Shown: positions 15,715 to 21,714 of the stretch, piece after piece
Layout of the letters: each line of letters begins with the position of its first letter
How positions within the stretch are numbered: the first letter of the stretch is position 1
IMG/VR virus record: IMGVR_UViG_3300040809_000169
Location: 1-24,325 of that record
Strand: one strand, 5' to 3'
From: a virus
Length of the DNA: 24,325 nt
The notes under the pieces: model-generated
Database searches by the model: none
What the model saw: only the letters and a program-made list of their open reading frames with translations
What the model was told of the DNA's origin: nothing
Made by a program: the position numbers and the translations under genes

Positions 15715-16604
15715 CAGAACTCCGTATTGTTCCAATATGAACAGAACTTATTGACTGCACAATAGTGAGCGCAACGTGTATCTTCACCTTTACGCAACAC
15801 AATCAAACAACCTTTACCTTCAGTCATATTGTTGTCTTTTAGATATTGTTTTGCTTCTTCAAGTGTAGGCAGCAAGCGTAATGCAGACTTCCTACCGTCT
15901 TTCATAATAGCATACTGATCTTCTTTACGCCAACGTTCTTCAGGACTACACACAGGTGGTTCTTCCTGTTGCTCTGCTTGTTGGTGTAATGCAATACGTT
16001 CTTGTATATAAGCGTCTTGTTCTTCAGGTGTCCAACGCTTGATCGGTATCATTACGCTTTGTTGTTTAGGGTAGTTATCAGAAGTCATAGATTTTAGTTT
16101 AGACCAATCACGCAATATAGCCATAATAGATAATGACTTTACTTTTATTGGTGGTTTATCTTTACTGTTTCTAATTAGCCAATCTAATATATTTAATTGA
16201 CATTCCCATTCTGATTTACCTTTTGTCAAAGCGTCCATAGCAGACCAAGCAGATGTAACCTTAAAGTCAATTAGCCTACCGTCTTTAGATAGATAGTCAA
16301 ATGTACCTGATAGTGTCCAACCGTTAGTTATCTCGTTGTTCACAAATATTCTTGTTTCGGTAACATCATCAGTATCTTCAGACGCACGTTCAATAACGTG
16401 ATGTACTGATTGACCAAGCAAAGACCAGATACGATCCGATACATCTTCCTCTAATACTTCATAGAACCGTTGTTCAAGAGCGCGTATTCTTGGTGGTTTA
16501 AGAAGTCTTGTAGCAGATATATCACTGCCTTCAGAGTCATAAGGATCATTAGCTACTGCGCGTACAATAGCGTCAGGTAAATTTTGTTTGTTTGTTAGTT
16601 CCAT
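15714..16604 (-). CDS. PD-(D/E)XK exonuclease, Cas4/RecB-like, with four-cysteine set
   Basis: A 296-residue protein. Nuclease core: GQSVHH (G64, H68), LSGTFDY (D103), LIDFKVTSAW (D113, K115) and a helix with Q136. This is the H-D-(D)xK-Q order of Cas4/RecB/AddB-type PD-(D/E)XK nucleases. Cys219 (PPVCSPEERW) and C-terminal Cys278, Cys282 and Cys288 resemble the one-plus-three cysteine pattern that holds a 4Fe-4S cluster in Cas4 and AddB, although here the first Cys follows the core instead of preceding it. It likely degrades or resects DNA ends in replication or recombination with the SSB encoded just upstream. GGGAGAGGGAG before 16604 supports the start. Confidence 0.8.
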   Translation of the reverse strand: MELTNKQNLPDAIVRAVANDPYDSEGSDISATRLLKPPRIRALEQRFYEVLEEDVSDRIWSLLGQSVHHVIERASEDTDDVTETRIFVNNEITNGWTLSGTFDYLSKDGRLIDFKVTSAWSAMDALTKGKSEWECQLNILDWLIRNSKDKPPIKVKSLSIMAILRDWSKLKSMTSDNYPKQQSVMIPIKRWTPEEQDAYIQERIALHQQAEQQEEPPVCSPEERWRKEDQYAIMKDGRKSALRLLPTLEEAKQYLKDNNMTEGKGCLIVLRKGEDTRCAHYCAVNKFCSYWNNTEF

Positions 16605-16618
16605 ACTCCCTCTCCCTA

Positions 16619-17233
16619 TTAAAATGGTACACGATCTTCATCAGTAAAGTCAGGTAAGTCAGAACCATTGTTACTATCTCCAAAGTCCTGTGATCCTGAT
16701 AGTTCTTTACAACGTAAGATGATATTCCTAATACCTTCTGATAGTTGATTGAACGCATCACGGTCGCCTTTTTGATAATCCTCAACAGAGAACATAATGC
16801 TGTCATGGAATTGATCGTCTATCTTTTCATCTTTAGGTAATGGCATAATAGTAGCAACTCTAGGCCTACCATTCTTACCCTCCATTACATTCAGATAGCA
16901 AGAAACTCCCAATAGGTTTGTAATATCAAAACCTCTTTTCTCAGTTTCTGTAAAAGGCCTACCCCTCCAAGACGCTAGATCAGTTCCTAGATTAGACTTC
17001 TCGTGTAGCGATAGTGTATAGAATTTGCTTATGGTTAGTGTTTCTCCATTATTATTTTTGTGAGCAGGCACTTCCCATATAATCATACATTGTCTTTTGA
17101 ATGACACATTACCGTCATAATTGTTTTCCTGTGTACCAAGATCTATGACGTTTACGCACCTAGCTTTTTGTAGACCTGACGGTACTTCTGGGTAGCTAGA
17201 TTGTGTTTCGTTTGACGTTGCTATAATATTCAT
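16619..17233 (-). CDS. Single-stranded DNA-binding protein (phage type)
   Basis: A 204-residue protein. Residues about 17-135 alternate strands in an OB-fold-like way (LQKARCVNVIDLGTQ, RQCMIIWEVPAH, ISKFYTLSLHEKSNL, VSCYLNVMEGKNGRPRVATI). The C-terminus is acidic and ends SDLPDFTDEDRVPF, the SSB-type tail with a terminal Phe that recruits partner proteins. It is first in a minus operon with the PD-(D/E)XK nuclease (14-nt gap) and the MazG-like gene. AAAGGAGT is upstream of the ATG. It is transcribed divergently from the Cro-like gene, with a shared operator. It resembles phage SSB-like proteins of this size, not the bacterial Ssb; confidence is moderate. Confidence 0.65.
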   Translation of the reverse strand: MNIIATSNETQSSYPEVPSGLQKARCVNVIDLGTQENNYDGNVSFKRQCMIIWEVPAHKNNNGETLTISKFYTLSLHEKSNLGTDLASWRGRPFTETEKRGFDITNLLGVSCYLNVMEGKNGRPRVATIMPLPKDEKIDDQFHDSIMFSVEDYQKGDRDAFNQLSEGIRNIILRCKELSGSQDFGDSNNGSDLPDFTDEDRVPF

Positions 17234-17271
17234 ATTGTACTCCTTTTTTTATATTTACTATTATGTGGATC

Positions 17272-17299
17272 ATTATGACTATTATTAACAACAAGTCAA
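17272..17299 (-). promoter_or_regulatory. Promoter for the SSB-nuclease operon
   Basis: On the minus strand TTGACT (17299-17294), a 16-nt spacer and CATAAT (17277-17272) give a good sigma70 match, followed by an AT-rich leader with AAAGGAGT before the SSB start at 17233. The -35 box is the left arm of the palindrome at 17293-17314, so a protein bound there should block it. Confidence 0.55.
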
Positions 17300-17314
17300 T
17301 AGAATAGTTGACTT
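17293..17314. promoter_or_regulatory. 22-bp palindromic operator, probably for the Cro-like repressor
   Basis: AAGTCAA (17293-17299), 8-bp centre TAGAATAG, TTGACTT (17308-17314): perfect 7-bp arms with dyad symmetry. Each arm contains a TTGACT -35 box, one facing each way. It lies 50-70 bp before a Cro-like HTH gene, as expected of an autoregulated operator. Only one such site was noticed. Confidence 0.6.
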
Positions 17315-17334
17315 TAATTAACATATTTTATAAT
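17308..17334 (+). promoter_or_regulatory. Promoter for the Cro-like gene
   Basis: TTGACT at 17308-17313 in the right arm of the palindrome, a 15-nt spacer and TATAAT at 17329-17334. The short spacer is a little outside the optimum and may make the promoter dependent on regulation. The leader then carries GAGAGGTAA before ATG 17363. Confidence 0.5.
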
Positions 17335-17362
17335 ATAGTTTATATAAAATGAGAGGTAATCA

Positions 17363-17581
17363 ATGAGTGAATTATACGAATTAGCTAAAGAACGTAAGAT
17401 AGAAATAGTAGGTAAATACGGTGGAAGAAATCTTGCTAGAATTTTAAATATTAGCCACCCTGCTGTATCAAAATGGGAAGTAATTCCACCATTAAGAGCT
17501 TATCAGATCTCTAACCTAGGAGATTATGATTTAGAATATATGCGTCCTGATCTTATTAAGTCATTGTCTTTAAACAAATAA
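17363..17581 (+). CDS. Cro-like HTH transcriptional regulator
   Basis: A 72-residue protein. Residues about 15-40 (VGKYGGRNLARILNISHPAVSKWEV) form a helix-turn-helix with the recognition helix SHPAVSKWE; LRAYQI and the closing DLEYMRPDLIKSL follow. A short HTH ending in a -MRPDL- element is characteristic of Cro/YdaS-type phage repressors. AGAGGT precedes the ATG. It sits at a divergent promoter pair with a palindromic operator and probably represses the SSB operon, itself, or both. Its presence does not prove lysogeny: no CI-like repressor or integrase is visible in the window. Confidence 0.75.
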   Translation: MSELYELAKERKIEIVGKYGGRNLARILNISHPAVSKWEVIPPLRAYQISNLGDYDLEYMRPDLIKSLSLNK

Positions 17582-17763
17582 ATTATAGCACTGCTATAGC
17601 ATTGTTAAAATCTGCTATCGTTTTGCTAATGGCAAATTATAGCTCTTCAACTGCAACTGCAACTGCAACTTCATCTGCGTACAAGATCCTATACACACCT
17701 ATATCATAAAGTGGTTGACATAGGTTAATAAATCATTAGTATGTATGTTGAGGAAGGTTAAGC
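17582..17763 (+). promoter_or_regulatory. Regulatory gap between repressor and replication genes, with promoter
   Basis: A 182-nt gap. TATAGC-ACT-GCTATA at 17584-17598 is a perfect inverted repeat just after the repressor stop. TTTGC-TAATG-GCAAA at 17622-17636 is a second hairpin. Neither has a T-tract, so termination would be weak. CAACTG is repeated three times, with a fourth copy ending CAACTT, at 17648-17671. A consensus TTGACA at 17715-17720, 16-nt spacer and TAGTAT at 17737-17742 form a likely promoter for the DUF1376 gene and the replication operon, followed by GAGGAAGG before ATG 17764. Confidence 0.5.
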
Positions 17764-18135
17764 ATGAGAAAAAGATATAATGATGAACAGTCACCTGCGT
17801 TCCAGTTTTATGCAAATGATTGGATCAGCGATACAAATAGACTTAATATGAGTTTAGAAGAACAAGGCATATACATATTATTGTATTGTCATTGTTGGCG
17901 TGTCTATAAACTTACATTTGATTTCAATACACTAGCCAAGATATGTAATACTAGGCCAAACGTTATGAAAAAAGCGTGGCGTAATATGGAGCATTTGTTT
18001 ATTGTAGAAGATAATTATATCTACTGCTTACAGGCAGAAGAAGAACGCGATAGACAAACGCAGAATAGAATAAAAAAGCAACAGGCAGGAAAAAAAGGCG
18101 CAGAGGTAAGGTGGGGAGATGTACGACAAGACTAA
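17764..18135 (+). CDS. DUF1376 (YdaU-like) replication-associated protein
   Basis: A 123-residue protein. Residues 8-50 (QSPAFQFYANDWISDTNRLNMSLEEQGIYILLY) are the hallmark of DUF1376: a P-x-F-x-F-Y-x-x-D-W segment, then an E-x-G-x-Y-x-x-L helix. The remainder (CNTRPNVMKKAWRNMEHLF) looks like a winged-helix half and ends with a Gln/Lys-rich linker. DUF1376 proteins usually sit in phage replication modules and resemble the N-terminal DNA-binding part of primosomal or initiator proteins. Here it overlaps the primase gene by 17 nt, so the pair may form a split initiator-primase. The exact biochemical role is not established. Confidence 0.85.
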   Translation: MRKRYNDEQSPAFQFYANDWISDTNRLNMSLEEQGIYILLYCHCWRVYKLTFDFNTLAKICNTRPNVMKKAWRNMEHLFIVEDNYIYCLQAEEERDRQTQNRIKKQQAGKKGAEVRWGDVRQD

Positions 18136-18973
18136 ACAATATGCACGTTTTTTAAATAGCTTTGGTACGCACCATAGTTTTCAGACTTTTGGTGATAAAG
18201 GCCTGAACAAAATGCTAATCAAACAGTTTCATGGAACTATTGAACAGTATTTAGATCAGCTTTGGTCATTGAATGAACGTGGCGCAGGTGTATTTTTTAC
18301 CGTCAATCAAACTGATTTGCATGGTAGGACTGCAAACAACATCAAATCAATCCGTTCAGTATTTATTGATTTGGACGGAGCGCCATTACCTAGCAAATTT
18401 GAATTGCAACCTAATTTGATTGTTAATACATCACCTGATAAATACCATTGTTATTGGTTGGTTGATGATATGCCGTTAGAAAGTTTTAATTTATATCAAG
18501 AAGCATTAGCTTTGAAATTCAATAGTGATCCTGTTGTAAAAGACTTGCCAAGAGTAATGAGAGTTGCAGGTTTTTATCACAACAAACATAAGCCATATCC
18601 TATTGAAATCATTGAAGAATATAACACAAACAAACCGTATAAAACCAGTGAAATTCGTGATAAACTAAAACTTGAAAGACCAAAAAGTAAAATGATTGTT
18701 GGCAGAATGTTGCCAAGAACTACAACTTACAAGCGCCCTAGTATTATGCACGGTGCGCCTAAAGGGAATAGACACGAAACATTAATCAGAATGTTAATAT
18801 CAATGAGATTGCGTGGTGAAACTTTAGAGTATGCAAAGAATGAAGCTATGGCATTTGCAAACGCTTGTAATCCACCTGAAAGCATGAGAGAAGTCATGTT
18901 TCAACTAAATGATATATGGAGAAGATATGAACCTACGACAATACCAACTAAAGGCAATGTATCAAGTCGTTGA
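18119..18973 (+). CDS. RepB-like archaeo-eukaryotic-type DNA primase with PriCT-like tail
   Basis: A 284-residue protein. The catalytic D-x-D is FIDLDG (D84, D86). A strand with NTSPDKYHCYW (H110) supplies the s-x-H element, and RVMRVAGFYHNKHKPYP (R148) follows. This matches the RepB-type branch of archaeo-eukaryotic primases. Residues about 215-270 (GNRHETLIRMLISMRLRGETLEYAKNEA, NPPESMREVMFQ) resemble the PriCT-1 helical domain found after such primases. It should make primers, possibly DNA primers, at the phage origin, replacing the TOPRIM primase-helicase of T7. AAGGTGGGG precedes ATG 18119. It overlaps the next helicase gene by 47 nt. Confidence 0.8.
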   Translation: MYDKTKQYARFLNSFGTHHSFQTFGDKGLNKMLIKQFHGTIEQYLDQLWSLNERGAGVFFTVNQTDLHGRTANNIKSIRSVFIDLDGAPLPSKFELQPNLIVNTSPDKYHCYWLVDDMPLESFNLYQEALALKFNSDPVVKDLPRVMRVAGFYHNKHKPYPIEIIEEYNTNKPYKTSEIRDKLKLERPKSKMIVGRMLPRTTTYKRPSIMHGAPKGNRHETLIRMLISMRLRGETLEYAKNEAMAFANACNPPESMREVMFQLNDIWRRYEPTTIPTKGNVSSR

Positions 18974-20408
18974 TACTAGTTATCGCAATAAAAAAATATT
19001 ATTAGTAGCCCCAACAGGTAGTGGTAAGACTGTTATGGCTAGTGCGTTGATAGAATCTGCTTTAGAAAAGGGGCATAAGTGTTTATTTGTAGCGCATAGA
19101 CGCGAACTTATTATGCAATGCAGCAAAAAATTATCAGACTTTAACATTGAACACGGTGTCATAATGTCAGGTAAATCCCCTAACCCAAAAGCAAGAACGC
19201 AAATAGCAAGCATACAAACATTTGCTATAAGAAGTAAAAAAGATGATTTTAATAAACCAGACGCGTCATTGGTTATTATTGATGAAGCGCATAGAAGCGC
19301 AAGCCAATCATTTAAAGATCTAATTGAACACTATCCTAAAGCAATAATACTTGGACTTACTGCAACTCCGTGTAGATCAGACGGCAAGGGATTGGGTGGT
19401 ATCTATGACGATCTTGTTGAATGTAGTAGTATAAAAGAACTAACTGAACTTGGTTATTTAGTGCCTAGTAAAATTATTGCCCCAACTATTCCAGATCTAA
19501 AACATCTCAAGATCATGCAAGGGGATTATGAAAAGCGTGGACTAAATAAAACTATGAATACTCCTAAACTTGTAGGGGATTTAGTTACGCATTGGTTAAG
19601 GCATGCTCGCAATAGACCAACTGTTGTGTTTGCTGTTTCTATTGCGCATAGTAGATACATAGCAAAAATGTTTAATGACAATGGTATACCTTGTGGCCAC
19701 ATTGATGGTGAAATGGAAGAATACGAAAGAGAAAGAATACTGCACGATCTCAAGGTTGGCTCTATAAAAGTTATATCAAATTGCCAAGTGCTTACTGAAG
19801 GTTGGGATATGCCTAAAGTATCTTGCGTTATATTAGCTAGACCTACTAAATCTTATGGTATGTATTTACAAATGGTTGGTAGATCATTAAGACCTGCAGA
19901 AGATAAAGAAGATACATTAATCCTAGATCACGCAGGTTGTGTTTATGAACATGGTTTTCCTGATGAAACACCTGAATGGAAACTTACAGAAGATAAATTA
20001 ACGCGTGAAAGTGCGCCAAAAAATAAGCCAACAGAAAAACAACCTTTTACTTGTGTGAAATGTGATACTGTTTATCAACCAAGCAGACTTAATAGAGAAT
20101 GTCCTAATTGTCATTATGTTTTGAATGAGGTTGATAAAAAAGTTTTAATTAAACAAGGCAGACTTGTTGAGATAGAGAAAGATATTGTAAAATTAGATAA
20201 TAAAAAAGATTGGTATGCGCAACTGCTGTATTTTGCAAAACAAAAAGGTTACAAAGAAGGTTGGGCAAGTTATACTTTTAAGAAGAAGTTTGGTCATTGG
20301 CCACATTCTAAACAAGTATTCCCTAAACCAATAGGCAAAGAGGTTGAGGGGTATATTAAACATTTGCAAATTAAAAATATCAAAGGGGGTAACAATGCAA
20401 GATATTAA
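18927..20408 (+). CDS. SF2 DEAD/DEAH-box helicase with C-terminal zinc ribbon
   Basis: A 493-residue protein when started at ATG 18927, preceded by GGAGAAG; an 18909 start is possible but lacks a ribosome site. Motifs: Walker A APTGSGKT (28-35), motif II DEAH (119-122), motif III TAT (145-147), motif V LTEGWDMP (about 289-296) and motif VI QMVGRSLRP (315-323). Two Cys pairs at 376/379 and 392/395 (CVKC, CPNC) form a zinc ribbon. The closest type is the UvrB/RecG-like phage SF2 helicase (as in ResIII domain proteins), not the hexameric gp4. It likely unwinds DNA at forks or recombination intermediates together with the neighbouring primase. Confidence 0.9.
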   Translation: MNLRQYQLKAMYQVVDTSYRNKKILLVAPTGSGKTVMASALIESALEKGHKCLFVAHRRELIMQCSKKLSDFNIEHGVIMSGKSPNPKARTQIASIQTFAIRSKKDDFNKPDASLVIIDEAHRSASQSFKDLIEHYPKAIILGLTATPCRSDGKGLGGIYDDLVECSSIKELTELGYLVPSKIIAPTIPDLKHLKIMQGDYEKRGLNKTMNTPKLVGDLVTHWLRHARNRPTVVFAVSIAHSRYIAKMFNDNGIPCGHIDGEMEEYERERILHDLKVGSIKVISNCQVLTEGWDMPKVSCVILARPTKSYGMYLQMVGRSLRPAEDKEDTLILDHAGCVYEHGFPDETPEWKLTEDKLTRESAPKNKPTEKQPFTCVKCDTVYQPSRLNRECPNCHYVLNEVDKKVLIKQGRLVEIEKDIVKLDNKKDWYAQLLYFAKQKGYKEGWASYTFKKKFGHWPHSKQVFPKPIGKEVEGYIKHLQIKNIKGGNNARY

Positions 20409-20733
20409 TAAAGAAAATCAAATACATAAGTTGCGTGAGATCGGAACTAAACACGCAGAAGCCAAGCGAAAGTTAGCAATTCTTGAACACGGTAGGCAAA
20501 TACTTCTAGCAGATTTAATGAAAGAATATTTGTTACAGGGGGAGAAAACTGTTGCAGGCCAAGACCGTGAAGCTAGGGCAGACGATCGCTACAAAAATCA
20601 TATTGAAGCGCTTGGTTTTGCCATAGAAGAAGAACTGAAATGGGCATGGGAAAAGCGCATTGTTGAAATAAACTTTGAGAAATGGAAAACCGATATGATT
20701 AATAATACTATGGAGAGGAAACATTATGCCTAA
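20395..20733 (+). CDS. Coiled-coil protein between helicase and Ref-like nuclease
   Basis: A 112-residue protein started at ATG 20395, which has AAGGGGGT 5 nt upstream. The frame is open back to 20344, but that part overlaps the helicase. It is highly charged, with predicted helices at about residues 5-45 (KLREIGTKHAEAKRKLAILEHGRQ) and about 68-100 (a Trp-rich helix, WAWEKRIVEINFEKWK). No cysteine or known motif is seen. It overlaps the helicase gene by 14 nt and the nuclease gene by 8 nt, so it is translated as part of the replication operon. It may be a loader or partner protein; this is inference. Confidence 0.6.
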   Translation: MQDINKENQIHKLREIGTKHAEAKRKLAILEHGRQILLADLMKEYLLQGEKTVAGQDREARADDRYKNHIEALGFAIEEELKWAWEKRIVEINFEKWKTDMINNTMERKHYA

Positions 20734-21100
20734 ACCTATGACTAAACAAGAGCGCAAACATTTACAGGCTGTTGTTGATCTAGGGTGTATTGCTTGTGCA
20801 AAGATTGGTATTCACGATAGCCCTGCAGAAATACATCATATCAAAAGCCATACAGGTATAGGCAGAAGGGCTAGTCATTTTGAAACGATACCATTGTGTC
20901 CTAATCATCATAGAAATAGCAATCTTGCTTATCATGTTAATCCTAAAGTTTTTAGCGAAAGTTTTGGCAGCCAAAAAGAATTGCTTGATGAAGTTTTAGA
21001 TTGGTTAAATGTTGAGGGGTGTCCTTGTGGCTGTTTAGATCCTAACAATGATCCTAATCCTCATAATGTATTTGCTAGAAACGATCTATTCATTATGTAA
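20726..21100 (+). CDS. Ref-like HNH nuclease (RecA-dependent nuclease family)
   Basis: A 124-residue protein. CIACAKIG (C21, C24), EIHHIKSHTGIGRRASHFETIPLCPNHHR (H37, H38, H51, C58, H61, H62) and VFSESFGSQKELLDEVL match the core of phage P1 Ref and related RecA-dependent HNH nucleases: an HH near the active site and two zinc-type Cys/His clusters. P1 Ref cuts displaced strands of RecA D-loops. It may act likewise here, in recombination or as a junction nuclease. The C-terminal CPCGCLDPNNDPNPHN is an extra Cys-rich tail. GAGAGGAAAC precedes the ATG. It is the last gene of the plus-strand replication operon. Confidence 0.8.
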   Translation: MPKPMTKQERKHLQAVVDLGCIACAKIGIHDSPAEIHHIKSHTGIGRRASHFETIPLCPNHHRNSNLAYHVNPKVFSESFGSQKELLDEVLDWLNVEGCPCGCLDPNNDPNPHNVFARNDLFIM

Positions 21101-21144
21101 AAAAATAGGGGGTATAGTTATATCATAAAAACTAAAACCCCCTA
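21100..21144 (-). terminator. Strong rho-independent terminator for the minus-strand small-gene operon
   Basis: TAGGGGGT (21106-21113) pairs perfectly with ACCCCCTA (21137-21144), with an inner stem TAGTT/AACTA (21115-21119 with 21130-21134). Read on the minus strand the hairpin is followed by a run of seven T. It lies between the convergent ends of the nuclease gene (21100) and the minus operon (21156). On the plus strand the stem is preceded, not followed, by the A/T run. Confidence 0.75.
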
Positions 21145-21155
21145 CTGTACGGCTC

Positions 21156-21413
21156 TTAAAACGCGTTATTTTTTAATTTAATTGCTATATATTGGTAATT
21201 AAAGTCACATTTCTTCTTTTGTGTTAGTGTAATATTTCCCTTCTTATTATTGTAATATGTTAATTCGTGGATAGCTTTGGCACGTTGTCTAACATTACTG
21301 TTTTTACTTTTAAGATCTTTGGGTAAATATCCCTCATAATATATGGCACGTTGTCCATGTTGTGAATTGCTTATCCAACTTTTAACATTGTCGTATGTTT
21401 TTAATTCTTCCAT
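21156..21413 (-). CDS. 85-residue basic protein, unknown
   Basis: A soluble protein with many Lys, Asn and Tyr. It opens MEELKTYDNVKSWISNSQHG, contains YYEGYLPKDLKSKNSNVRQRAKAIHELTYYN, and ends in a beta-like segment (YQYIAIKLKNN). GGGGGGAATAACT precedes the ATG. It is the last gene of the minus operon and starts 2 nt after the stop of the zinc-ribbon gene. The pattern Y..G.LP..L......R..AK.. is seen in small phage proteins, but I cannot assign a function. Confidence 0.6.
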   Translation of the reverse strand: MEELKTYDNVKSWISNSQHGQRAIYYEGYLPKDLKSKNSNVRQRAKAIHELTYYNNKKGNITLTQKKKCDFNYQYIAIKLKNNAF

Positions 21414-21415
21414 AG

Positions 21416-21586
21416 TTATTCCCCCCTTACATTTAAATATATTACATTGTCATTTATTGATTGGTCGTAACCCAATACAATATCTTTTTCTTCTTTTGTG
21501 AATGTATGCCCACAACTACATTTTGCGTTCTCATATTCGCCCCAATATTCTTCATTACATTTTGGGCAGTATAGTTCTCTACTCAT
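21416..21586 (-). CDS. 56-residue zinc-ribbon protein
   Basis: ATG 21586 follows AAAGGGAATAACT. The frame has 56 codons and stops at 21416, 2 nt before the next start. It encodes YCPKCNEEYWG (C7, C10) and KCSCGHTFT (C23, C25), a compact zinc-binding ribbon with a C-x2-C and a C-x-C-G-H pair, followed by an acidic tail. Small zinc ribbons in early phage operons often bind host enzymes or nucleic acid. The specific target cannot be read from sequence. A structured, non-coding leader of about 128 nt precedes it. Confidence 0.65.
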   Translation of the reverse strand: MSRELYCPKCNEEYWGEYENAKCSCGHTFTKEEKDIVLGYDQSINDNVIYLNVRGE

Positions 21587-21714
21587 AGTTATTCCCTTTA
21601 TATTGTTAATCCCCCTAGCTAACGGCTACCGTTCTGCGTAAAGTGTTGTTAATAAATTGGTAACCGTCAGCTGCAAACTAGCTAGACGGGAGAATTATTC
21701 TAGCCAGTTATTCC
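21587..21714 (-). other. Structured non-coding leader between two minus-strand genes
   Basis: A 128-nt gap with more G+C than its surroundings. Hairpin A (21664-21689) pairs CCGTC with GACGG and AGCT with AGCT, with one bulged A and a 7-nt loop. Hairpin B (21621-21633) is AACGG-CTA-CCGTT. CTAGCTA followed by (G)ACGG occurs twice (21615 and 21678). An AAGGAATAAC sequence on minus right after the 177-residue gene resembles a ribosome site but is followed by CTG, not ATG. It could be a cis-acting RNA element, a processed RNA, or the remnant of a lost gene. Confidence 0.35.

Noticed and set aside
17363-17581. Evidence that the phage is temperate
   Set aside because: A Cro-like gene and operator alone are not enough. 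No integrase, CI repressor, excisionase or attachment-site core is visible in this window.
21587-21714. tRNA gene in the structured gap
   Set aside because: The hairpins do not form a cloverleaf with a T-loop GTTCRA-type sequence or acceptor stem of 7 bp.
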